Source: Syntrophaceae bacterium (lineage in GTDB: Bacteria; Desulfobacterota; Syntrophorhabdia; Syntrophorhabdales; WCHB1-27). Taken from it: a DNA stretch of 7,341 nucleotides. Every line of letters begins with the position of its first letter. Within the stretch, counting starts at the first letter, position 1. The stretch covers positions 1-7,341 of the forward strand of contig PLSJ01000024.1 of the NCBI GenBank assembly GCA_003165115.1. The letters run 5' to 3'. The position numbers and the translations under genes are program-made. This document shows positions 1 to 5,411 of this stretch, piece by piece. The notes under the pieces are model-generated. The model saw only the letters and a list, made by a program, of their open reading frames with translations. It had not been told where the DNA came from and did no database searches.

Positions 1-1
1 C

Positions 2-400
2 TGCGTGAGCGTCACGATATACAGTAGGAGATTAATGATAGGCGGTATCTGTCATGCCCTCCTTCCAAGAAGACGCACCCTGAACGGCACGGGGACATTG
101 CGTTACGTAGACAGCGCCATCTCCTATATGCTCCAAAAGTTCGAAACGATAGGCATCCGGAAGGGCGAGATGGAGGTAAAGCTCTTGGGCGGGGCAGATG
201 TGTTCGACCATATGGGCGGACATACGAAATCCGTGGGACAACAAAATAGGGAAACCGCATTGGAGATTATAAAGAGTGAAAACCTCAATCTCAGCGTATC
301 CGACGTTGGCGGGAACCTGGGAAGAAAGATACATTTTTACACTGATACAGGCCAGATTTTAGTCAAACGTATAAATAGAATATCCGAGGTGAGCAGGTGA
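2..400 (+). CDS. cheD: Chemoreceptor glutamine deamidase CheD, 5'-truncated by the window edge
   Basis: CheD converts specific glutamines on methyl-accepting chemoreceptors to glutamate (cytoplasmic, chemotaxis adaptation), and in some species also binds CheC. The frame is open from base 2, where the first full codon is a Cys followed by VSVTIY. This fits the family's LGSC(V) active site, so the real start is upstream and the ATG/GTG codons inside the window are not starts. The catalytic His follows 17 residues later in [10 protein letters not shown], the same Cys-His spacing as Thermotoga CheD (C27/H44). Further family marks are LLGGADVF and, near the end, [16 protein letters not shown]. About 132 residues are visible, roughly the C-terminal four fifths of a normal CheD. 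The stop shares its last base with the ATG of cheB (TGATG), implying translational coupling. A cheR or other che gene further upstream is plausible but not visible. Confidence 0.93.
   Translation, partial: CVSVTIYSRRLMIGGICHALLPRRRTLNGTGTLRYVDSAISYMLQKFETIGIRKGEMEVKLLGGADVFDHMGGHTKSVGQQNRETALEIIKSENLNLSVSDVGGNLGRKIHFYTDTGQILVKRINRISEVSR
386..392 (+). promoter_or_regulatory. Ribosome binding site of cheB inside the cheD 3' end
   Basis: GAGGTGA lies inside the last codons of cheD. It is 10 nt from GAGG to the ATG at 400 and 7 nt to an in-frame GTG at 397. Both starts are usable. I prefer the ATG because it gives the common TGATG stop/start overlap, but the GTG would add only one residue. Confidence 0.6.
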
Positions 401-1461
401 TGAACAGGATCAAGGTTCTCATCGTCGATGACTCGGCGGTTGTCCGTCAGGCAATGACGGATATACTCTCGTCGGACCCTGCTATTGAGGTGGTTGGGGC
501 GGCCAGGGACCCTTACCTCGCCGTGGAAAGGATGAAAGAGGTGGTCCCTGACGTGATCACCCTCGATGTGGAGATGCCACGCATGGACGGCATTACCTTT
601 CTCCAGAAGATTATGTCCCAGCACCCGTTGCCTGTAGTGATGGTCTCCTCTTTAACGGAAAATGGATCGGAGACGACCTTCAAAGCGCTGGAATACGGCG
701 CGGTGGACATCATCCAGAAGCCCAAACTCGGGGTAAAACAATTTCTGGAAGAGTCGAAGATCATCATCTGCGACGCCGTAAAGGCAGCCGCGCGGGCACA
801 CATGAAAAAGGCTGTCCTGAAACCCTTGCACGTACAACCCAAGCTTACCGCGGATGCAGTTATATCTAAGGTAACAAGCAAGGCGATGGTGGAGACCACC
901 GAGAGAGTGGTGGCGATAGGCGCCTCAACGGGAGGCACCGAGGCCTTGCGGGAATTTCTGGAGGTCCTTCCCCAGGATGCGCCTGGTATGGTCATCGTCC
1001 AGCATATGCCCGAGCACTTTACCCGTGCCTTCGCAAACAGGCTGGACGGTATATGCCGGGTCTCCGTGAAGGAAGCGGAGAATGACGATACGGTCATAAG
1101 GGGGAGGGTACTCATCGCCCCCGGTGCCAGACATACCCTTCTCAAGAGGAGCGGTGCCCGTTACTATGTAGAGGTAAAGGACGGCCCTCTCGTGTGCCGG
1201 CACAGACCTTCTGTCGATGTCCTCTTCCGCTCCGCGGCACGCTATGCGGGAAAAAATGCCATCGGCGTCATCATGACCGGCATGGGGGACGACGGCGCGA
1301 AAGGTATGCTCGAAATGAAGGAGGCCGGAGCGTTCACTATCGCCCAGGACGAAAACTCCTGTGTGGTATTCGGCATGCCCAATGAGGCGATCAAGCTAGG
1401 GGCAGTGGATAGCGTCGTGCCCCTCGATCATATAGCGAGGACAGTCCTGAATCATGGATAA
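400..1461 (+). CDS. cheB: Protein-glutamate methylesterase/glutaminase CheB
   Basis: CheB removes methyl groups from glutamyl residues of chemoreceptors, and can deamidate them, when its receiver domain is phosphorylated by CheA. Numbering from the ATG at 400 (353 aa), the receiver is at about residues 3-120: acidic pair D10-D11, phospho-acceptor D56 in [11 protein letters not shown]83, and K107 in IIQKP. A linker of about 45 residues leads to the methylesterase domain (about 168-350), with catalytic triad S176 (GASTGG), H202 (QHMPEHFT) and D298 ([12 protein letters not shown]). All three keep a constant offset of 12 from E. coli S164/H190/D286, so the enzyme looks intact and full length. It overlaps cheD by one base and the following HD-GYP gene by 8 bp. 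An in-frame GTG at 397 is an alternative start. Confidence 0.97.
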   Translation: MNRIKVLIVDDSAVVRQAMTDILSSDPAIEVVGAARDPYLAVERMKEVVPDVITLDVEMPRMDGITFLQKIMSQHPLPVVMVSSLTENGSETTFKALEYGAVDIIQKPKLGVKQFLEESKIIICDAVKAAARAHMKKAVLKPLHVQPKLTADAVISKVTSKAMVETTERVVAIGASTGGTEALREFLEVLPQDAPGMVIVQHMPEHFTRAFANRLDGICRVSVKEAENDDTVIRGRVLIAPGARHTLLKRSGARYYVEVKDGPLVCRHRPSVDVLFRSAARYAGKNAIGVIMTGMGDDGAKGMLEMKEAGAFTIAQDENSCVVFGMPNEAIKLGAVDSVVPLDHIARTVLNHG

Positions 1462-2788
1462 CGGGCTCCCACAAGAGAGGACCGCCAAAGGACAGGGAAA
1501 GATCCTTATCCTGGAGGACAGCAAGCTCCAGGCGCAAAGGCTTGTCGGGATACTGAAGGAGGCAGGCTACTCGGTTATTGCTGCCGGGGATGGGGTGGAG
1601 GGCTTCCACGCGCTCACGGGATCAATACCTGATCTCATTATCAGCGATATAGATATGCCGAGGCTCGACGGCTACGGGTTCTGCAATGCCCTCAAGAAGG
1701 ATAGGGAGCTTTCCCATATCCCCGTGATCCTCCTCACTTCAATGTCCGAGCCGAAACACATCGTGGAGGGGCTCAGAGCCGGCGCCGACTATTACCTTAC
1801 AAAACCTTACAGCAAGAGCCTGCTCCTGGCCATGGTCGGCTCAATCCTTGCGGATGGGGACTCATCGAAGGCAAGGAACGGGGCTCAGACCTTTGAAGTA
1901 AGGGCAAGGGGAAAGCGAGAAAGCATCTCCGCTGATCCCCAGCAGGTAGCCAACTTTCTTTTCTCCACCTTCGACAATCTTGTTTTCCACAACCAGGAAC
2001 TCAGCCAGACCAGACAGGAGTTGAAGTTGACCAATGATACCCTCGAAGAACGGATACGAGAAAAGACTTTGTCTCTCGAGCAGGAGGTCGCAGAGCGAAA
2101 GAAGGCACACGAGGCCCTCAAGCAGACGTTGAACGGGACGGTGGTTGCTCTGGCCCGGTCGGTGGAGATGAGAGATCCTTATACGGCCGGCCATCAAATG
2201 CGCGTCAGCGAGCTGGCAACCCGCATAGCACGAGAGCTGGGTTTCTCGGAAGACAGGTTGGAAGGGATCAGGGTGATGGGCCTCCTTCATGACATAGGGA
2301 AGATCATCGTTCCTGCCGAAATTCTCACGAAACCGAGCGGGCTTACCGATTATGAGTTTCTTTTTATCAAGGCCCATTGCAAAGCAGGTTACGATATTTT
2401 GAAAGAAATACAGTTTCCGTGGCCGGTAGCTACCGCAGTTTTCCAGCACCACGAGCGTCTGAATGGCTCCGGATACCCTCTGGGCCTTCCCGGCGATAGG
2501 ATCATGATGGAAGCGAAGATACTTGCGGTTGCCGACGTCACCGAGTCCATGTCTTCGCATCGCCCCTATCGGCCCGCACTCGGTGTGGATGCCGCTCTGG
2601 CTGAGATCATCGGCAACAGAGGCATCCTTTACGCCACCGAGGCGGCGGATGCCCTGGTGAAAGTCATTAAGGCCGAAGGGTGGCGTGAGTCGGGCCCTCG
2701 GACTGAGGTGCCCGACCAGGCGGAACTCCCGCGACGCGTGCCAACGAGTCTCGTTAGAGAAACTCCTCGCCGCTCCTCAGCACCATAG
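1454..2788 (+). CDS. REC-HD-GYP response regulator, predicted cyclic-di-GMP phosphodiesterase
   Basis: This 444-residue protein is a receiver fused to an HD-GYP domain, a family that hydrolyses cyclic di-GMP to pGpG or GMP. The receiver (about 16-132) has E21-D22, phospho-acceptor D65 ([10 protein letters not shown]), T95 and K117. A mostly helical linker follows, with a charged coiled-coil-like stretch at about 180-225. The HD-GYP domain (about 225-408) has RDPYTAGH (H247), H279-D280 with K283 in LLHDIGK, H308, H332-H333-E334, GYP at 340-342 and D361 in VADV. The metal ligands and the GYP signature are therefore complete and activity is expected. A Pro/Arg-rich tail of about 34 residues follows W410. 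The start lies within the last codons of cheB (8-bp overlap), with GAGGA at 1437-1441 as a somewhat distant SD (12 nt). The position directly after cheB suggests control by the chemotaxis kinase, which is an inference. Confidence 0.93.
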   Translation: MDNGLPQERTAKGQGKILILEDSKLQAQRLVGILKEAGYSVIAAGDGVEGFHALTGSIPDLIISDIDMPRLDGYGFCNALKKDRELSHIPVILLTSMSEPKHIVEGLRAGADYYLTKPYSKSLLLAMVGSILADGDSSKARNGAQTFEVRARGKRESISADPQQVANFLFSTFDNLVFHNQELSQTRQELKLTNDTLEERIREKTLSLEQEVAERKKAHEALKQTLNGTVVALARSVEMRDPYTAGHQMRVSELATRIARELGFSEDRLEGIRVMGLLHDIGKIIVPAEILTKPSGLTDYEFLFIKAHCKAGYDILKEIQFPWPVATAVFQHHERLNGSGYPLGLPGDRIMMEAKILAVADVTESMSSHRPYRPALGVDAALAEIIGNRGILYATEAADALVKVIKAEGWRESGPRTEVPDQAELPRRVPTSLVRETPRRSSAP

Positions 2789-2812
2789 CTCAGATGCACA
2801 TTAAGTGTTGGC

Positions 2813-2841
2813 CCATGGTACCCGACAATACTGTACCACGG
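2813..2841 (+). repeat. Imperfect inverted repeat (hairpin or operator-like) before cheV
   Basis: TGGTAC at 2816-2821 pairs with GTACCA at 2833-2838. After one A/C mismatch (2815/2839) the stem continues with CC (2813-2814) and GG (2840-2841), giving 8 pairs in 9 positions around an 11-nt loop (CCGACAATACT). No U-run follows, so it is not a classical terminator. It could be an operator, an mRNA structure or chance. Confidence 0.4.
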
Positions 2842-2915
2842 AAGCCAGGCTGGAAGAGCAAAGGTGCTCATGACCAGCACGAAAACGGCCGAAAAGAGAG
2901 CTTAGGAAAAAGCAT

Positions 2916-2923
2916 AAGGGGAG
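2916..2923 (+). promoter_or_regulatory. Ribosome binding site of cheV
   Basis: AAGGGGAG ends 3 nt before the ATG at 2927 (5 nt counted from GGGG). It fixes the cheV start, since no other in-frame start lies near a comparable SD. Confidence 0.65.
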
Positions 2924-2926
2924 ATT

Positions 2927-3880
2927 ATGGGAACGACCGGTTCGGGCATCCTTCTTGAGACAGGGACGAATGAAGTAGAGATCCTGGAGCTGTTCATCGA
3001 CGAGGGCGGGTACACGGGATACTACGGGGTTAACGTCGCGAAGGTCCTCGAGATTATCAGGATGCCGTCGCAGATAATGCGTCCTCCTCACATGAGAGGC
3101 TCTTTTGTGGCAGGCATTTTTAAGCATCGCGGCAGGCTGGCTGTCCTTCTCGATCTGGCCGCATGGCTGGGGAGGGTGCGGGTGGAAAAGGCGCAACCGA
3201 AAGTCCTGATTACGGAGTTCAACGGTATCGTGACCGCCTTCCTTGTATCGGGCGTGACGAGGATACACCGGGCCACATGGAGCGACATCAGGCCGCTTGA
3301 CGGCTATGCGGAGAACCTGAGTGATTCCGTAACCGGAGTAGTAATGTTGGATGAGAGACTTGTCTTTCTCCTGGACCTGGAAAAGGCGATAAGTGACGTT
3401 GACCCAAGGTTGGCGATATCCGTTTCCCCGGCTATTGATGATACGGTCACCAGCGGCTATAAGCCCATACGAGTATTGCACGCGGACGATTCTCTCGTCA
3501 TTCGAAAAACGCTCCAGCGCCGGTTGGAGGAGAATCGCATCTTCGTGGTCGAGTCCGTGGCTAACGGCGACGAAGCCTGGTCGTACCTGGGTGAGGTGAA
3601 GAAGAAATGTGGCGCCAACGGGGAGCCGCCGAGCACGTATGTCGACGCAGTCCTGACCGATATCGAAATGCCCGGTATGGACGGATACCATCTCTGCAAA
3701 CTGATAAAGGACGACCCGGAGCTCAAGTCGATACCGGTCGTCCTCTTCTCTTCTTTGATCACGGAAAAGCTGCTGCACAAGGGAACGGCGGTAGGGGCTG
3801 ACGGACAATTCTCGAAACCGGACCTGACGTTAATGCGGTTCATGAAGGACGCGGTGGAGAGGAGAAGAGCGGCCGGGTAG
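2927..3880 (+). CDS. cheV: Chemotaxis protein CheV (CheW-like coupling domain fused to a receiver)
   Basis: CheV couples chemoreceptors to CheA through a CheW-like domain and tunes the coupling by phosphorylation of its receiver, contributing to adaptation at the cytoplasmic face of the receptor array. In this 317-residue protein the CheW domain is at about 5-160. It opens with SGILLETGTNEVEILELFI, has YYGVNVAKVLEII (typical CheW beta strands) and later GVVMLDERLVFLLDLEKAI. The receiver is at about 180-312: D187-D188 (HADDS), phospho-acceptor D245 (LTDIEMPGMDGYHLC), S275 (LFSSLITE) and K297 (FSKPD). The length is normal for the family. The start is set by the SD at 2916-2923. It follows the cheD-cheB-HD-GYP unit on the same strand after 138 bp, so it may be read-through or have its own promoter. 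It faces the second cheD convergently. Confidence 0.96.
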   Translation: MGTTGSGILLETGTNEVEILELFIDEGGYTGYYGVNVAKVLEIIRMPSQIMRPPHMRGSFVAGIFKHRGRLAVLLDLAAWLGRVRVEKAQPKVLITEFNGIVTAFLVSGVTRIHRATWSDIRPLDGYAENLSDSVTGVVMLDERLVFLLDLEKAISDVDPRLAISVSPAIDDTVTSGYKPIRVLHADDSLVIRKTLQRRLEENRIFVVESVANGDEAWSYLGEVKKKCGANGEPPSTYVDAVLTDIEMPGMDGYHLCKLIKDDPELKSIPVVLFSSLITEKLLHKGTAVGADGQFSKPDLTLMRFMKDAVERRRAAG

Positions 3881-4231
3881 CTACGGGCCATGTCGTCCGC
3901 ATGCTTTATCTTCGTCGTTTCTACCTGGACGAAACGTTTGAACTGATCGTTCACGATGCCGGTACTGAGAGATGGTCGGTGACCATGAGTACTGCCATGC
4001 GACTACCATGGCGCCAAACCCTATGCCGAGTAGATTACCGATACGGACGTCGCTTAACTCTATAAGCCCCTCCACTCAAGATAGAATCCACAGCACAGCG
4101 TTTCTGTTCTGAGGATCAGCAATTCGCCTCGGAGTCTTTGCACAGGTTATCGCCAGCGTATTCTGACCGTTTAAATACATAAGAATATCTTGCCGGAATC
4201 CACCTAACAACAATTACCGTTCGAAATGAAC
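3881..4231. other. Convergent intergenic region without a convincing gene
   Basis: These 351 bp separate cheV (+) from the second cheD (-). A 54-codon frame opens at 3901 (+), but it has no SD and an unlikely composition. The - strand frame at 3881-4075 is equally unsupported. There is no GC-rich hairpin followed by a T-run on either strand, so no classical intrinsic terminator for either gene. The left part carries a bipartite hairpin (3960-3994), directly followed by GCCATG/CATGGC (3994-3999 and 4007-4012, 7-nt loop). The part from about 4150 to 4230 is noticeably AT-richer. Confidence 0.5.
3960..3994 (+). repeat. Bipartite hairpin downstream of cheV
   Basis: Inner stem: ATGGTC (3972-3977) pairs with GACCAT (3981-3986) around a GGT triloop. 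Outer stem: GTACT (3962-3966) pairs with AGTAC (3988-3992), extended by a G.T wobble (3961/3993) and C-G (3960/3994). The two are separated by an asymmetric internal loop of 5 and 1 nt. It lies 80 bp after the cheV stop and is not followed by Ts. It could stabilise the 3' end of the cheV mRNA or act in Rho-dependent ending. This is speculative. Confidence 0.35.
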
Positions 4232-4828
4232 CTACAACCATATTTCTGGCTCCGGAGTGAGTTCTTCCGTTTCAGTCGACCGTTTCCAGAAGCCCTTCTC
4301 TTTTTGGACGATCTTTTCCTGCCCGGTTTTCCCCATCCTCCTGAAGTACACCGAGAAATCGTCCGAAACAAAGTGGATGACCCGGCCAACGTCTCCGCCC
4401 AGGTCGGCGGAGACTAAAGGAATGCCATCCGTCTTTAGAAACTCCACTATGAATCGGCTGTTGACTTCACCGACGCATAAAAAACCATCCCTACGGCTAG
4501 TGTTACCCATCACTGAGGCCCCGCCAAATGCCTTGGCCTTCAGGTTCTCCCGACGAGCTCCGATCTTCATCATGCCGTTGATGAGCAACTCCATCGAATG
4601 GATGCCGTATTTCCCGGCCTCGGTATGGCAGAGAGGCCCGTTTTTCGCATACCGGCTGTTTGCGAGGAGGAAATGGTTCATCCCGATGACCCTGCTTTGT
4701 TCGTCCCAAAGACATGCCGCTACGCAGGAGCCGAGCAGCGTGGAAATCATAACCCTTTGCTCGGACACGAAATACTCCCCGGGGCCCAGGACAACGCGTT
4801 TTCCTAAGAAGCTCCGTAAAGGCAACAT
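4232..4828 (-). CDS. cheD: Second chemoreceptor glutamine deamidase CheD, with C-terminal extension
   Basis: A complete CheD paralogue of 198 aa from the ATG at 4828. It opens LGPGEYFVSEQ, then ISTLLGSCVAACLWD with catalytic C35, and H52 in GMNHFLL (spacing 17, as in Thermotoga C27/H44). S29 sits where Thermotoga has T21, a conservative change. KYGIHSMELLINGMMKIGA, AFGGASVM and SADLGGDVGRVIHF follow. After the core ends (about residue 167) there is a tail of about 30 residues, first basic, then acidic/proline-rich, ending EIWL. The frame stays open upstream to an ATG at 4939, but only the tandem ATGs at 4831 and 4828 lie next to an SD (AAGGAG at 4833-4838), and the family's N-terminus begins here. 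ATG-4831 would leave only 1 nt of spacing, so 4828 (4 nt) is preferred. It stands alone, convergent with cheV and on the same strand as the kinase operon. Confidence 0.94.
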   Translation of the reverse strand: MLPLRSFLGKRVVLGPGEYFVSEQRVMISTLLGSCVAACLWDEQSRVIGMNHFLLANSRYAKNGPLCHTEAGKYGIHSMELLINGMMKIGARRENLKAKAFGGASVMGNTSRRDGFLCVGEVNSRFIVEFLKTDGIPLVSADLGGDVGRVIHFVSDDFSVYFRRMGKTGQEKIVQKEKGFWKRSTETEELTPEPEIWL

Positions 4829-5015
4829 CATTCTCCTTCGATGTCCACCAAAGACTCCCACGTTTACGCGGTGATGTGGCAGACGGTGGGTGTCGGCACG
4901 CGGAGAGGCCAGGCCTTGTGCATAGACATACCATTGCACCCTTTCCGTCAGACTGCATCTACACCCGTCGTTTCCGCTGCGCGATCGTGGGGTTAATATA
5001 CAAGGTTCCTCACTC
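4829..5015 (-). other. Intergenic region upstream of the second cheD
   Basis: This 187-bp gap lies between the receiver gene and cheD on the - strand. It contains the cheD SD (AAGGAG, complement of 4833-4838). It also holds an inverted repeat GTGCA/TGCAC (4918-4922 and 4935-4939, 12-nt spacer), an AGGCC-A-GGCCT palindrome (4906-4916), and a -10-like TATATT on the - strand (4995-5000) without a recognisable -35. I see no hairpin plus T-run after the receiver stop, so cheD could be co-transcribed with the kinase operon or have its own weak promoter. Confidence 0.4.
4833..4838 (-). promoter_or_regulatory. Ribosome binding site deciding the second cheD start
   Basis: AAGGAG on the - strand lies 1 nt before the ATG at 4831 and 4 nt before the ATG at 4828. 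A TTG follows at 4825 (7 nt). The site rules out the long upstream frame to 4939 and favours ATG-4828. Confidence 0.65.
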
Positions 5016-5411
5016 TCACTCGATCAGTTTGAGTTTACGCATCTCATCCAGCATCTTGGTCCTATCGATGGGTTTGATCAGATAGGCATCGCACATGCCC
5101 GAGAAGGCGCCGACGATGTTCTTCACGTCATGTAGTGCAGTGGTCATCATGATCTTCACCCCCTTGGTGGACAAGATGCCTCTGGCCTCCTCCAGGTCAC
5201 GGATGCGCTTGAGAGCAGTCTGCCCATCCATTTCCGGCATCATGATATCCAGGCAGACGAGGTTGTAGGGTTCCCCGGCCTCCAGTGCCGTGCGGACGGC
5301 TTCTACCGCCTCCGTGCCGTTGACGGCGATGTGGGAAGAGCCATAGGGATTCAGGAATTCCTGCAATACCAGGCGGCTCGTAAAATCATCCTCGACAATA
5401 AGCGTCTTCAT
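5016..5411 (-). CDS. Stand-alone CheY-like response regulator receiver
   Basis: This 131-residue protein is a single receiver domain with no output domain. The acidic cluster is E7-D8-D9 (LIVEDDFTSR), the phospho-acceptor is D55 (CLDIMMPEMDGQ), T91 ends MMTTA, and K113 lies in YLIKPID. Such proteins act by protein-protein contact or as phosphate sinks or shuttles. Its start overlaps the stop of the hybrid kinase by ATGA (5408-5411), so the kinase or its Hpt domain is the likely phosphodonor; this is inferred from position. It resembles a receiver type often found beside hybrid kinases in deltaproteobacteria (from memory). Whether it acts on the flagellar motor cannot be told from sequence. 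Confidence 0.94.
   Translation of the reverse strand: MKTLIVEDDFTSRLVLQEFLNPYGSSHIAVNGTEAVEAVRTALEAGEPYNLVCLDIMMPEMDGQTALKRIRDLEEARGILSTKGVKIMMTTALHDVKNIVGAFSGMCDAYLIKPIDRTKMLDEMRKLKLIE

Larger units (their letters stand above)
2789..2926 (+). other. Intergenic spacer upstream of cheV, with inverted repeats
   Basis: This 138-bp gap separates the HD-GYP gene from cheV. It holds an imperfect inverted repeat at 2813-2841 (listed separately) and a smaller one, GTGCT at 2864-2868 with AGCAC at 2876-2880 (7-nt loop). A purine-rich leader runs from about 2881 to the start codon. A weak sigma-70-like pair, TTAAGT (2801-2806) and GACAAT (2824-2829) with 17-bp spacing, is possible but far from consensus. 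I see no T-tract, so there is no clear terminator for the upstream genes. Confidence 0.45.

Noticed and set aside
5..400. First cheD as a complete gene starting inside the window, or as a pseudogene
   Set aside because: The active-site Cys codon (2-4) lies before any start codon in the frame and the frame is open to the edge, so the gene is cut by the window, not broken.
1862..2560. 232-codon - strand frame opposite the HD-GYP gene
   Set aside because: Antisense shadow of a gene with an intact HD-GYP signature; no domain features of its own.
2888..2895. GCCGAAAA resembling the -10 of flagellar sigma-28 (GCCGATAA) upstream of cheV
   Set aside because: The expected TAAA-type -35 at the right distance (around 2869-2876) is absent, and the sequence lies in a purine-rich leader.
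2801..3808. Long - strand open frame (335 codons) opposite cheV
   Set aside because: It runs antisense across cheV, whose + frame shows complete CheW and receiver motifs. The - strand translation shows no recognisable domain and is rich in His/Arg as expected for a shadow frame.
3901..4065. Possible 54-aa small protein in the + strand gap after cheV
   Set aside because: No SD near the ATG, Arg/Leu-rich random-looking composition and hairpins across it; not supported as a gene.
4829..4939. Upstream extension of the second CheD to the ATG at 4939
   Set aside because: The frame is open, but the translation is His/Arg/Pro-rich and unlike CheD, and a good SD lies directly before the inner ATGs.
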